This document shows, piece by piece, positions 38,264 through 46,780 of a stretch of DNA of 64,000 bases (positions are counted from its first letter, which is position 1; each line of letters opens with the position of its first letter). The DNA comes from CAVSCR01 sp963726575 (GTDB taxonomy: Bacteria > Actinomycetota > Actinomycetes > JAHEKZ01). The stretch covers positions 186,001-250,000 of the forward strand of contig CAVSCR010000006.1 in the NCBI GenBank assembly GCA_963726575.1. Direction: 5' to 3'. The notes beneath the pieces are model-generated. The model was not told the DNA's origin. It did no database searches and was given only the letters and a program-made list of their open reading frames with translations. The translations under genes were made by a program, and so were the position numbers.

Positions 38264-39429
38264 CGCGGCCCGGCCAGCCCTTTGAGCAGCTGGCGCGCCA
38301 TCACGATCCGCTGCACCTGGTTGGTCCCCTCGTAGATCTGCGTGATCTTCGCGTCGCGCATCATTCGCTCGACCGGGAAGTCGGCGGTGTAGCCATAGCC
38401 GCCGAACAGCTGCACGGCGTCAGTGGTGACCTGCATGGCCACATCCGAGGCAAAGCACTTCGCGGCCGAGGAGAAGAAGGTGAGATCGGGGTCACGTCGC
38501 TCGCTCTTGGTAGCGGCCTGGTACGTCAAGGCGCGGGCGGCAGCTACGGTCATCGCCATGTCGGCCAGCATGAACTGCACCCCTTGGAAGTCCGACACCG
38601 GACGACCGAACTGCTGACGCTCCTGCACGTAAGCGGTCGCAGCGTCGAGAGCACCCTGGGCGATCCCCACCGCCTGCCCGGCGATCGCCAGACGGGTGTG
38701 GTCGAGCGTGGCCATCGCCGTCGCGAACCCCGAGCCGGGCTCACCGATCATTCGGTCTGCCGGGATCCGAACCCGATCGAGGTACACCTCGGCGGTGGGA
38801 GATCCGTGGATGCCGAGCTTGCGCTCGGGGGCGCCGAACGACACCCCGGGGTCGTCCTTGTGCACCACGAATGCCGATATCCCGCGTGCGCCGGCTCCCG
38901 GATCAGTCACCGCCATCAGCGTGTAGTAGCGCGACACCCCGGCGTTGGTGATCCAGCGCTTGACGCCCTGCAGGACGTAGTGGTCACCGTCGCGTTCGGC
39001 GCGGGTCCGCATCGCGGCTGCGTCACTGCCCGCCTCCGGCTCACTCAGGGCATAGGAGAACATCGCGTCCCCACGGGCCACGGCCGGCAGATAGCGATCC
39101 TTCAGCTCGTGGGACCCGGACAGGATCAGGCCAGTGGTACCGAGCTTGTTCACCGCCGGGATCAGCGACGACGAGGCGCACACCCGGGCCACCTCTTCCA
39201 CGACGATGGTCGAGGCAAGCGCGTCCGCGCCCTGTCCGCCGTACTCGGCCGGCACATGCACGGCATGCAGCTGGTTCTTCACCATCGCTGCGTAGATGTC
39301 GTCAGGGAACTCACCGCTGGCGTCGATCTGCGCCGCGCGTGGGGCGATCACCTCGTCGGCGAATGCCCGTACTGCTTCGCGCAGCGCCTGGTGCTCCTCG
39401 GGGAGCACGAACCCATCCAACGCCGGCAC
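38260..39429 (-). CDS. Acyl-CoA dehydrogenase
   Basis: This FAD flavoprotein oxidises acyl-CoA to trans-2-enoyl-CoA and passes electrons to ETF. Conserved segments are YALSEPEAGSDAAAM (FAD/substrate), RWITNAGVS, FGAPERKLGIHGSPTAEV and QFGRPVSDFQGVQFMLADMA. Near the C-terminus is the glutamate-bearing QIYEGTNQVQR, the catalytic base position in short/medium-chain enzymes. GTG 39429 is preferred (AGAGGGG upstream); the frame also opens at 39456, but a TAGCCT box sits only 3 nt before that. It is the first gene of an operon with the thioesterase. Confidence 0.92.
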   Translation of the reverse strand: MPALDGFVLPEEHQALREAVRAFADEVIAPRAAQIDASGEFPDDIYAAMVKNQLHAVHVPAEYGGQGADALASTIVVEEVARVCASSSLIPAVNKLGTTGLILSGSHELKDRYLPAVARGDAMFSYALSEPEAGSDAAAMRTRAERDGDHYVLQGVKRWITNAGVSRYYTLMAVTDPGAGARGISAFVVHKDDPGVSFGAPERKLGIHGSPTAEVYLDRVRIPADRMIGEPGSGFATAMATLDHTRLAIAGQAVGIAQGALDAATAYVQERQQFGRPVSDFQGVQFMLADMAMTVAAARALTYQAATKSERRDPDLTFFSSAAKCFASDVAMQVTTDAVQLFGGYGYTADFPVERMMRDAKITQIYEGTNQVQRIVMARQLLKGLAGPR

Positions 39430-39459
39430 AGTTGCCCCTCTCAGGACCTCGACCACTGG

Positions 39460-39513
39460 AGGCTAACCGGCGTCGCGTCGCGGCCGGACGGGGCCGGCCG
39501 CGACGGTTAGCCT
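39460..39513. promoter_or_regulatory. Long palindrome between divergent acyl-CoA dehydrogenase and sugar dehydrogenase genes
   Basis: AGGCTAACC at 39460-39468 mirrors GGTTAGCCT at 39505-39513. Inside, GTCGCGGCCGG (39477-39487) mirrors CCGGCCGCGAC (39494-39504) with a 6-nt loop. Each outer arm contains TAGCCT pointing outward, so the arms may be the -10 boxes of the two divergent genes, with the GC core an operator or hairpin. Confidence 0.6.
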
Positions 39514-39573
39514 GACCGCACCCGTCGGTCGTCAGGTCGACGGGTTCGTAGGCTCGCCGCGTTCGAAGGGAGG

Positions 39574-40902
39574 GTGCTCGTGGGACAACCGCGTCTCACC
39601 GTACTGGGCACCGGTTACCTCGGCGCGACCCATGCCGCCTGTCTGGCCGACCTCGGCTTCGACGTCCTCGCGATGGACGTGGATGCGGACAAGATCGCCG
39701 AGCTGTCGGCCGGGCGGCTGCCCATCTTCGAACCGGGTCTGCCCGAGCTGCTCCAACGCTCTCTGGCATCAGGACGGTTACGGTTCACGACGTCGTACGC
39801 CGACGTCGCGGAGTTCGGTGACGTGCACTTCCTGTGCGTCGGTACCCCGCAACGGCCGGACTCCAACGCCGCTGACGTCAGCCATCTCGACGCCGTCGTC
39901 GACGGTCTCGCCCCGCTGCTCACCCGCCCGGCTCTGGTGGTGGGCAAGTCAACGGTCCCGGTCGGCACCGCCGCTCGGCTCGCCAGCCGTCTCGCGGACC
40001 TGGCCCCGGCCGGCAGCGATGTCGAACTGGCCTGGAACCCCGAGTTCCTGCGTGAGGGCCACGCGATCACCGACACGTTGCGGCCCAACCGTCTGGTCTT
40101 CGGGGTCCGAAGTGCCCGGGCCGAGGCCACGCTGCGCGAGGTCTATGCGCCCCTGCTGGCCGACGGCGTGCCGATCGTGGTGACGGACTTCGCAACGTCG
40201 GAACTGGTCAAGACGGCGGCCAACGCCTTCCTCGCGACGAAGATCTCGTTCATCAACGCGATGGCCGAGCTGTGCGAGGTGGCCGGCGCCGACGTCGTCG
40301 AGCTGGCCCAGGCATTGGCCTTCGACGAGCGCATCGGCGGCCGGTTCCTGCAGGCGGGGCTCGGCTTCGGCGGTGGTTGCCTGCCCAAGGACATCCGCGC
40401 GTTCATCGCGCGAGCCGAAGAGCTCGGCGTGGAGCAGGCCGTGTCGTTCCTGCGCGATGTGCAGGACATCAACCTGCGCCGGCGAGCCCGGATGGTGGAG
40501 CTGACGCGGCAGGCACTCAACGGCACCTTGCAGGATCGCAAGGTGGCGGTGTGGGGCGCAGCGTTCAAGCCGGACTCCGACGACGTCCGCGACTCACCGG
40601 CCCTGCACGTGGCGCAGGCCCTGTCCGACGCCGGCGCTCAGGTGCGCGTCTACGACCCGAAGGCCATGCCGAACTCTGCGGTCCGCTTCCCCGCCCTGCA
40701 GTACGTGGCCAGCGCGATCGACGCGGCGCAGGACGCGGATGCGGTGGTGCACCTGACCGAGTGGCGGGAGTTCGCCGAGGTCGATCCGGTGCAGCTGGCC
40801 GGTGTCGTGCGGCGCCGCGTCATGATCGACGGACGCAACAGCCTCGACCCGCAACGATGGCGCGACGCTGGATGGGTCTATCGGGCGCTCGGCCGGCCCT
40901 GA
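39574..40902 (+). CDS. UDP-glucose/GDP-mannose 6-dehydrogenase family enzyme
   Basis: This 442-residue enzyme oxidises a nucleotide sugar twice with NAD to the uronic acid. It has the Rossmann motif VLGTGYLGATHAACLADLGF (about 10-29), CVGTPQR, and KSTVPVGTA. The catalytic cysteine lies in GFGGGCLPKD (about 268) and GAAFKPDSDDVRDSPA is in the C-terminal domain. UDP-glucose is the likeliest substrate. The start is GTG 39574 or GTG 39580 (GAAGGGAG upstream favours the latter slightly). TAGCCT (39508) and TAGGCT (39549) are candidate -10 boxes. Confidence 0.92.
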   Translation: MLVGQPRLTVLGTGYLGATHAACLADLGFDVLAMDVDADKIAELSAGRLPIFEPGLPELLQRSLASGRLRFTTSYADVAEFGDVHFLCVGTPQRPDSNAADVSHLDAVVDGLAPLLTRPALVVGKSTVPVGTAARLASRLADLAPAGSDVELAWNPEFLREGHAITDTLRPNRLVFGVRSARAEATLREVYAPLLADGVPIVVTDFATSELVKTAANAFLATKISFINAMAELCEVAGADVVELAQALAFDERIGGRFLQAGLGFGGGCLPKDIRAFIARAEELGVEQAVSFLRDVQDINLRRRARMVELTRQALNGTLQDRKVAVWGAAFKPDSDDVRDSPALHVAQALSDAGAQVRVYDPKAMPNSAVRFPALQYVASAIDAAQDADAVVHLTEWREFAEVDPVQLAGVVRRRVMIDGRNSLDPQRWRDAGWVYRALGRP

Positions 40903-40908
40903 GGCGCG

Positions 40909-41484
40909 TCACTCACCGAAGCCGGCCCTGGGCGCCTGCGTGCGCCGCCGCAACGCCTCACCCTTCGCCACCGCAGTGCTCTCGAGGTCGGCCTGGAACT
41001 TCTGCAGGGCGCCGCGCAGCGCCTCGTCGCCGGTGGCGAGGATGCGCACGGCCAGCAGGCCGGCGTTGCGCGCGTTGCCGATCGCGACTGTGGCGACCGG
41101 CACGCCGGCGGGCATCTGAACGATCGACAGCAGCGAGTCGAGTCCGTCGAGGTTGCGCAGCGGTACCGGCACCCCGATCACCGGCAACGGTGTGACCGAC
41201 GCCAACATCCCCGGCAGGTGAGCAGCACCACCGGCGCCGGCGATGATCACCCGTAGTCCGCGGTCGGCCGCGGACTTCCCGTACACCAGCATCTGTTCAG
41301 GCATCCGGTGCGCTGACACCACGTCGACCTCGTGCGCCACGTCGAACTCCACCAGCGCGTCGACCGCCGCCTCCATGACCGACCAGTCGGAGTCACTCCC
41401 CATCACGACACCGACGAGCGGCCGCTGTGGTCGCTGTGGTCGCTGTGGTAGCTGCACGGTCGCGGATGTCGTGGAGTCAGCCAT
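40909..41484 (-). CDS. purE: N5-carboxyaminoimidazole ribonucleotide mutase
   Basis: PurE converts N5-CAIR to CAIR in purine synthesis. The 191-residue protein shows GVVMGSDSDWSVM, the catalytic VVSAHRMPEQM and GAGGAAHLPGMLAS. It has an N-terminal extension with PQRPQRPQRP from a 9-bp tandem repeat. It overlaps purK by 8 bp, giving a purK-purE operon as in other actinobacteria. The length is slightly longer than E. coli PurE (169). Confidence 0.97.
   Translation of the reverse strand: MADSTTSATVQLPQRPQRPQRPLVGVVMGSDSDWSVMEAAVDALVEFDVAHEVDVVSAHRMPEQMLVYGKSAADRGLRVIIAGAGGAAHLPGMLASVTPLPVIGVPVPLRNLDGLDSLLSIVQMPAGVPVATVAIGNARNAGLLAVRILATGDEALRGALQKFQADLESTAVAKGEALRRRTQAPRAGFGE
41422..41450. repeat. 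Tandem 9-bp repeat at the purE 5' end
   Basis: CGCTGTGGT is repeated three times and encodes Pro-Gln-Arg units in the N-terminal extension of PurE, ahead of the catalytic domain. Unit changes would keep the frame. Confidence 0.75.
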
Positions 41485-42622
41485 CGATCTCGCCCCTCAG
41501 GTAGGCGGCTGCGTGACGGCCGCGTCCGATCGCCTCGGTCAGGTCGTCATCCAACGCCGTCACATGACCCACCTTGCGGCCAGGACGCATCTGCTTGCCG
41601 TAGTCGTGCAGCTTCAATCCGGGGTCGCGGGCCATGCAGTGAAGGTAGCCAGACGTCAGGTCCGGCACGTCTGCGCCGAGCACGTTGACCATCACCACAT
41701 GCGGCGCCAGCGCGGTGGGCGAGCCGAGCGGCAGATCGAGGACCGCGCGCAGGTGGTTCTCGAACTGACTGGTCACCGCCCCGTCGATCGTCCAGTGCCC
41801 GGAGTTGTGGGGGCGCATGGCCAGCTCGTTGACCAGCACGCCGTCGTCGGTGTCGAACATCTCGACCGCCAGGACGCCGACGACGTCGAGCTCACCGGCG
41901 ATCTTCAACGCCGCCTCCGTGGCGGCCAGTGCGTGGTCCTCCGACAGCCCGGGAGCCGGTGCGTAGACCTCCCGGCAGATGCCGTCGACCTGCACCGTCT
42001 CGACCACGGGATAGGCGACGGCCTGACCGCTCGGGCTGCGCACCACCACAACGGCCAGCTCGCGGCGGTAGTCGATCAGGGGTTCGGCGAGGAAGCCGGG
42101 CACCTGCTCGTGCGCGAGTACAGCCGCTGCGGCCGGCTCGTCCTCGACCACCCAGACTCCCCGGCCGTCGTATCCACCCCGCGTGGCCTTGAGCACCACT
42201 GGCCATCCGCGGTTGGCCTGCGCGAACGCACTGACCTGCCCCGCCGACTGCACCCGCGCCCAGGCAGGGACCGGCGCTCCCATGCCGCCCAGCTGCTCGC
42301 GCATCACGCCCTTGTCCTGGGCATGCACCAAGGCCTCCGGACCCGGGCGCACCACGACGCCCGAGTCGCGCAGCGCGACCAGGTGGTGGGTGGGCACGTG
42401 CTCGTGGTCGAAGGTGACGACGTCGCAGCCCTGCGCGAAGGCCAACAGCGTCGACAGGTCGTGATAGTCCCCCACGACGGCGCCGGGGATCACCTGGGCC
42501 GCGCTGTCGTCGGGTCGATCGGCCAACAGACGCAGCGTGATGCCGAGGCCGATCGCCGCAGGAGCCATCATGCGGGCCAGCTGTCCAGCGCCCACGACGC
42601 CTACGACCGGTCGCCCACTCAT
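41477..42622 (-). CDS. purK: 5-(carboxyamino)imidazole ribonucleotide synthase
   Basis: PurK carboxylates AIR with ATP and bicarbonate to N5-CAIR, feeding PurE. The 381-residue ATP-grasp enzyme starts MSGRPVVGVVGAGQLARMM. It has VVTFDHEHVP, TRGGYDGRGVWVV (ATP-grasp loop) and ELAMRPHNSGHWTI. ATG 42622 is chosen because family members begin a few residues before VVGAGQL; the frame continues upstream to 42904 without family similarity. No clear ribosome-binding site is visible. Confidence 0.95.
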   Translation of the reverse strand: MSGRPVVGVVGAGQLARMMAPAAIGLGITLRLLADRPDDSAAQVIPGAVVGDYHDLSTLLAFAQGCDVVTFDHEHVPTHHLVALRDSGVVVRPGPEALVHAQDKGVMREQLGGMGAPVPAWARVQSAGQVSAFAQANRGWPVVLKATRGGYDGRGVWVVEDEPAAAAVLAHEQVPGFLAEPLIDYRRELAVVVVRSPSGQAVAYPVVETVQVDGICREVYAPAPGLSEDHALAATEAALKIAGELDVVGVLAVEMFDTDDGVLVNELAMRPHNSGHWTIDGAVTSQFENHLRAVLDLPLGSPTALAPHVVMVNVLGADVPDLTSGYLHCMARDPGLKLHDYGKQMRPGRKVGHVTALDDDLTEAIGRGRHAAAYLRGEIDG

Positions 42623-42736
42623 GACGGCCCACGCATGCGAGCAGGGTATCGATCGCACGTGGGATCCCGCTGTCCGCATGACCTCGATCCACATCGACGA
42701 TCCACGTCCTCGATCCGCGCCCTCGGGTGGAGCGCT

Positions 42737-42824
42737 TGTGGACGATTCCGTGGACAACCTGGGGACGAGGTTGTGCAGGAAACCCGCTTCGTCCCGATAT
42801 TGCTGTGGACGCTTCTGTGGACGA
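42737..42824 (+). other. Cluster of four DnaA-box-like sites
   Basis: Reverse-complement matches to the actinobacterial DnaA box TTGTCCACA: TCGTCCACA (42737-42745), TTGTCCACG (42749-42757), GCGTCCACA (42804-42812) and TCGTCCACA (42816-42824). Each has 7-8 of 9 matches, all in one orientation, in two pairs with 12-bp start-to-start spacing. This lies upstream of purK with no dnaA or dnaN nearby, so a DnaA titration or regulatory site is more likely than oriC. Confidence 0.4.
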
Positions 42825-43180
42825 AGAAACTCCTGGAAATAGTTGGCACGAACCTCTTGCGCGAGGGTTGCGACGGCCGTTAGACATCTCCTCGCCACCG
42901 ACAAGGTGGCCCACCCGGGGAAACCCGGGCAGATCGAGGGAAACCCCGATCCGGCGGCGCCGAGGGAAACCGAAGCAGACGACGAGGGCCAGCAAATCGG
43001 CGGTGCGCTCGACTACGCCGGGCCCTCCGGGCAACCGGAAGCGCGGCAGTCGAGCGAGCGAGGCCCCTCCATCTCATACATGGAGGGGCCTCGTCCATTG
43101 TGCGGGAGCGCGGGGTCGGTTTCGCGGTGCGCCACACCGGTACGACGTGCTCGTCAGAGCCACCCGTGCGAAGTGAGCGG
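42825..43180. other. Intergenic region with repeats and hairpins, no convincing gene
   Basis: Between the DnaA-like cluster and the acyl-CoA dehydrogenase I see no coding signal. GGGAAACC occurs at 42918, 42938 and 42964. The first lies in CCCGGG-GAAA-CCCGGG (42914-42929), a 6-bp stem with a GNRA tetraloop. A 14-bp hairpin follows at 43059-43093. The region could encode a structured RNA or a long purK leader. Confidence 0.4.
43059..43093. terminator. Strong 14-bp hairpin, likely terminator
   Basis: GAGGCCCCTCCAT (43060-43072) pairs perfectly with ATGGAGGGGCCTC (43080-43092), with one further C-G pair outside and a 7-nt loop. No T-run follows on either strand. It lies about 90 bp past the stop of the minus-strand acyl-CoA dehydrogenase, so termination of that transcript is likely. 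Confidence 0.6.
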
Positions 43181-44356
43181 CTACAAGCCGAGATCGCGGG
43201 CGATCAGCATGCGCTGCACCTCTGAGGTGCCCTCGCCGACCTCCAACACCTTCGCATCGCGGTAGAAGCGGCCCACCGGGTACTCGTTCATGAAGCCGTA
43301 CCCGCCGAACACCTGCGTCGCGGACCGGGCGTTCTCCATTGCGGCGTCGGAGGCGGTCAGCTTCGCGATGGCGGCCTCGCGCTTGAACGGCTCGCGGGCC
43401 AACATCCGCGATGCGGCGTCGTAGTAGGCGAGCCGCGCGGTGTGCGCATTGGCTGCCATGTCCGCCACCAGGAACTGCACGGCCTGGAAGTCACCGATCG
43501 GCCGACCGAACGCCTCCCGTTGTTTGGCGTAGCGCACCGACTCGTCGACGCACCCTTGCGCGAGCCCGGTCGCCAGGGCCGCGATCGCGATCCGACCCTC
43601 GTCGAGGATCTGCAGGAACTGCGCGTAGCCGCGGCCGAGTTCGCCCACCAGGTTCGATGCGGGCACCCGCACGTCGTCGAAGGACAAGCCGTGCGTGTCC
43701 GAGGCGCACCAGCCGATCTTGGAGTACGACGGTGCGACCGCGAACCCCGGCGTTCCCGTGGGAACCAGGATCGTGGAGATCTCGGGCCGCCCCGGCTCGC
43801 CGCTGCCCGTCACCGCGGCCACCGTGACGAACTCGGTGATGTCCGTGCCGGAGTTGGTGATGAAGGCCTTGGTCCCGTTGATCACCCAGGTGTCGCCGTC
43901 GAGACGCGCCGTCGTGCGCAGCGCCGCCGCATCGGTGCCGCTGCCGGGTTCGGTGAGCCCGAACGCGCCCAGTGCCTGACCCGAGGTGAGCCTCGGCAGC
44001 CAGTGAGCCCGCAGCTGCTGCGTGGCGAACCGGTCCAGCGGCATGGCCCCCAGGGACACCGCAGCTTCGAGCGTGATCGCGACGGAGGAGTCGACGCGCG
44101 CCAGCTCCTCCAGTGCCAGGCACAGCGCGAAGTAGTCCCCGCCCATCCCCCCGACGTCCTCACCGAACGGCAGTCCGAACAGCCCCAGCCGGCCCATGCC
44201 CGCGACGATCTCGTACGGGAACTGCTCGGCCTGGTAGTGCGCACCGATCACCGGGGCAACGACCTCGGAGGCGAAGGCCGCCACGGACTGACGCAGCTGT
44301 GCGTACTCAGGCGACAGGCCATGGCGGGTCGGGGGCGCTGGCGGAGCGGGTGACAC
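43181..44356 (-). CDS. Acyl-CoA dehydrogenase (FadE25-like)
   Basis: This 391-residue flavoprotein has FGLTEPGSGTDAAAL, KAFITNSGTDI, YSKIGWCASDTHGLSFDDV, FGRPIGDFQAVQFLVADMA and the C-terminal VGEGTSEVQRML with the glutamate at the catalytic-base position used by short-chain enzymes. The position beside purE-purK matches fadE25 (Rv3274c) of M. tuberculosis; the substrate is undefined. A branched short-chain acyl-CoA is possible. It is about 33% identical by eye in motifs to the 38-kb paralogue, not a recent duplicate. It is divergent from the GtrA gene (32 bp). Confidence 0.92.
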   Translation of the reverse strand: MSPAPPAPPTRHGLSPEYAQLRQSVAAFASEVVAPVIGAHYQAEQFPYEIVAGMGRLGLFGLPFGEDVGGMGGDYFALCLALEELARVDSSVAITLEAAVSLGAMPLDRFATQQLRAHWLPRLTSGQALGAFGLTEPGSGTDAAALRTTARLDGDTWVINGTKAFITNSGTDITEFVTVAAVTGSGEPGRPEISTILVPTGTPGFAVAPSYSKIGWCASDTHGLSFDDVRVPASNLVGELGRGYAQFLQILDEGRIAIAALATGLAQGCVDESVRYAKQREAFGRPIGDFQAVQFLVADMAANAHTARLAYYDAASRMLAREPFKREAAIAKLTASDAAMENARSATQVFGGYGFMNEYPVGRFYRDAKVLEVGEGTSEVQRMLIARDLGL

Positions 44357-44376
44357 GAGGGCATCGTCGCACGACG

Positions 44377-44382
44377 TACCCT
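44377..44382 (+). promoter_or_regulatory. Predicted -10 box (TACCCT) for GtrA gene
   Basis: TACCCT, then GGTGTG, then GTG 44389; the 6-nt spacing fits a leaderless transcript and picks 44389 over GTG 44386. Confidence 0.45.
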
Positions 44383-44388
44383 GGTGTG

Positions 44389-44892
44389 GTGTCGAGCCGT
44401 GCGGTGTCCGGGGTGCGCCCCTTGGTCGCCCAGATCGCCAAGTTCGGCGTCGTGGGTGCCATCGCGTACGTCGTGGACGTGGGCATCTTCAACCTGCTGA
44501 CCTACGCCGGTGGCGACGGGCCGCTGCACGACAAGCCGCTGACCGCCAAGACGATCTCTGTGGTCGCGGCGACCGTCGTGGCCTACTTCGGCAACCGGCA
44601 GTGGACGTTCCGCCATGGGGGTCGGCGCGGCTTCTGGCGCGAGTACGGGGCCTTCCTGGCCGTCAACGGCGTGTCACTCGTCGTGGCTCTGCTCCCCCTG
44701 GCGATCTCGCGCTACGTCCTGCACCTGGACAGCTGGCTGTCCGACAACCTTTCCGGCAACGTGATCGGGCTGTTCCTGGGCATGGTGGTGCGCTTCGTGG
44801 GGTACCGACACTGGGTGTTCGCTGCGGACGGGTCGACCGAGCCACCCGACGCACCCGCGGACGCCGACCCCGTGGGCGTCACGCCTCGGTGA
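44389..44892 (+). CDS. GtrA-family membrane protein
   Basis: This 167-residue protein has four hydrophobic helices (about 16-36, 50-70, 86-106, 120-140) and the GtrA signatures AKFGVVGAIAYVVDVGIFNLL and FGNRQWTFRHGG. GtrA proteins are thought to flip or hold lipid-linked sugars for surface polysaccharide assembly. The location matches Rv3277 of M. tuberculosis. Its 3' end overlaps the convergent histidine kinase gene by 14 bp. Confidence 0.9.
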   Translation: MSSRAVSGVRPLVAQIAKFGVVGAIAYVVDVGIFNLLTYAGGDGPLHDKPLTAKTISVVAATVVAYFGNRQWTFRHGGRRGFWREYGAFLAVNGVSLVVALLPLAISRYVLHLDSWLSDNLSGNVIGLFLGMVVRFVGYRHWVFAADGSTEPPDAPADADPVGVTPR

Positions 44893-46099
44893 GAAACAGC
44901 CCGAAGCGCGCGGTCTGGGCATCGAGCAGCTGCAGCTGACCCCCGAACTCGTGCGCCGTTGATCGGGCCAACGCCAGGCCGACCCCGGTACCGCCGGCGC
45001 CACTGACGGACCGCTCGAACACCTGCCCGGCCAGTGCCGCAGGAACGCCCGCGCCGGAGTCGGACACCTCGAGGACCAACGCGCCGGCCACCCGGCGTCG
45101 AGTGATCGTGGTGGTGCCCGCACCGTGCAGCAGAGAGTTCTCCAGCAGGGTGGCCAGCACCTGAGCGACACCGCCGCGGGATCCGTGGGCGGACAAACCT
45201 TCGGTCCCGGCCACGACCAGGTCGCGGTCGGCCGCCTCGTACGCCGGCGACCACTCCCGCACCTGTTGGTCGACCACCGCATCCAGCGACACGACCGCGC
45301 CTGACTCGCCGGTGGGTGGCTCATCGGACAGCAACGACTCGACTACGCCGGCCAGACGCTCCACCTGTTCCTGCGCCGCCACGGCTTCGGTGCGCACCAT
45401 CTCGATGTCGTCGGCGAGCAGGATCTCGTCCAACCGCATCGACAAGGCAGTCAGCGGCGTGCGCAGCTGGTGGGACACGTCGACGGTGAGGTTGCGCTCC
45501 TGGCTGACGAGCTGGTTGATCCGCGCCGCGCTGATGTCCAGAGCCGCCGCAACGGCGTCGAGCTCCGCGACGCCGTAACGCACGCCGGTGGGCCGGGCGT
45601 CACCTGACCCCAACCGGGCTGCGGCGTCCGCCAGGCCGGCCAACGGCGCCACCGCGCGCCGCGACTCCCGCCACGTGACCAGGATCGCAACGGATGCCGC
45701 TGCGGCACCCATGCCGAGGATGAGCAGGGCGGAGAAGACCTGCGCCTCCCGGGCGATGTCGGCACTTTGCGTGACGCTGACCACCCACCCGCCAGGGGTC
45801 TCTGCACTGCGGCTCCACGTCGCCCCTGGCACCACGGCGCCGTCGCTGAACGTCGCACCGCTGGAGGTGGTGACCTGAACCGAGCGGCCCTCGCGCGCGG
45901 TGTCGTCGAGCTCCTGCTGGACGCGCGTCGGGTCGTGCAGCTTCTCGTACGTCGCCGCGAGCTGTTGGGCCTCGACCCTGACCCGCTGCTGGTAGTCGCG
46001 TTCGATCGCCTTCTGGTTCAACCACACGAGGGCGAGGGAGAGCACGCCGATACTGGTGAGGACCACCACCAGCGTCGAGCGGACGAAGCGGGCCCGCAC
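44879..46099 (-). CDS. Sensor histidine kinase
   Basis: This 406-residue membrane kinase has TM1 (about 9-29), an extracellular sensor loop (about 30-122), TM2 (about 123-145) and a HAMP-like linker. The HisKA box VSHQLRTPLTAL carries the phospho-accepting His (about 221). The ATPase has the N-box ATLLENSLLHG and G-box SDSGAGVP. It autophosphorylates and passes phosphate to the response regulator encoded 3 bp upstream in the same operon. The signal is unknown. Confidence 0.94.
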   Translation of the reverse strand: MRARFVRSTLVVVLTSIGVLSLALVWLNQKAIERDYQQRVRVEAQQLAATYEKLHDPTRVQQELDDTAREGRSVQVTTSSGATFSDGAVVPGATWSRSAETPGGWVVSVTQSADIAREAQVFSALLILGMGAAAASVAILVTWRESRRAVAPLAGLADAAARLGSGDARPTGVRYGVAELDAVAAALDISAARINQLVSQERNLTVDVSHQLRTPLTALSMRLDEILLADDIEMVRTEAVAAQEQVERLAGVVESLLSDEPPTGESGAVVSLDAVVDQQVREWSPAYEAADRDLVVAGTEGLSAHGSRGGVAQVLATLLENSLLHGAGTTTITRRRVAGALVLEVSDSGAGVPAALAGQVFERSVSGAGGTGVGLALARSTAHEFGGQLQLLDAQTARFGLFLTEA

Positions 46100-46102
46100 C
46101 GC

Positions 46103-46774
46103 TCAGTCCTGCTCGAACCGGAAGCCGACCCCGCGCACGGTGGTGATGTAGCGCGGGTCGGTCGCGTCGTCGCCGAGCTTGCGACGCAGCCACGATACGT
46201 GCATGTCGAGCGTCTTCGACGAGCCCATCCATTCGGTCTGCCAGACGTCGCGCATCAAGTCCTCGCGGGTGACCACCTGCCCGACGCGCTCGACCAGCGT
46301 GACCAACAGGTCGAACTCCTTCTGCGACAGGGTCAGCTCTTCGTCGTCTCGGTACGCACGGTGCGCGCTGACGTCGATCCGCACGTCCTGCGCCGTCAGC
46401 GAGGTGGCGCTCGGCGGGTTGCGCCGCAGCAGTGCTCGCACGCGGGCCAACAGCTCACCGAGGCGAAACGGCTTGGTCACGTAGTCGTCGGCCCCAGCAT
46501 CGAGGCCGACGACCGCATCGAGCTCGGCGGCGCGCGCCGTCAGCACCAGCACCGGGAGCCGAGACCCGCTCGCCCGCAGCCGCCGACAGACCTCGAGCCC
46601 GTCCATGCCGGGAAGGCCGAGGTCGAGCACCAGCACGTCGGTGCTGTCCTGCGCGGCGAGCAGCGCATCTGGCCCGTTCGCGGCGAGGGTCACCTCGTAG
46701 CCCTCGCGCCGTAGTGCGCGGGCCAGGGGCTCTGAGATCGCGTCGTCGTCCTCAGCCAGGAGTACGCGCACCAT
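46103..46774 (-). CDS. OmpR/PhoB-type response regulator
   Basis: This 223-residue protein has a receiver domain (about 1-115) with EDDD, the phospho-accepting Asp in VLDLGLPGMDG, and the conserved Lys in VTKPF. A winged-helix DNA-binding domain (about 130-222) ends it, with LTLSQKEFDLLVTL, VWQTEWMGSSKTLDMHVSWL (in part) and YITTVRGVGFRF. It is the partner of the kinase downstream. A TACGAT box 6 nt before ATG suggests leaderless expression. Confidence 0.95.
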   Translation of the reverse strand: MVRVLLAEDDDAISEPLARALRREGYEVTLAANGPDALLAAQDSTDVLVLDLGLPGMDGLEVCRRLRASGSRLPVLVLTARAAELDAVVGLDAGADDYVTKPFRLGELLARVRALLRRNPPSATSLTAQDVRIDVSAHRAYRDDEELTLSQKEFDLLVTLVERVGQVVTREDLMRDVWQTEWMGSSKTLDMHVSWLRRKLGDDATDPRYITTVRGVGFRFEQD

Positions 46775-46780
46775 GCGCCG

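Noticed and set aside
42623..42904. N-terminal extension of PurK up to 42904
   Set aside because: PurK relatives start just before VVGAGQL; the extension lies over the DnaA-box-like cluster and has no family similarity.
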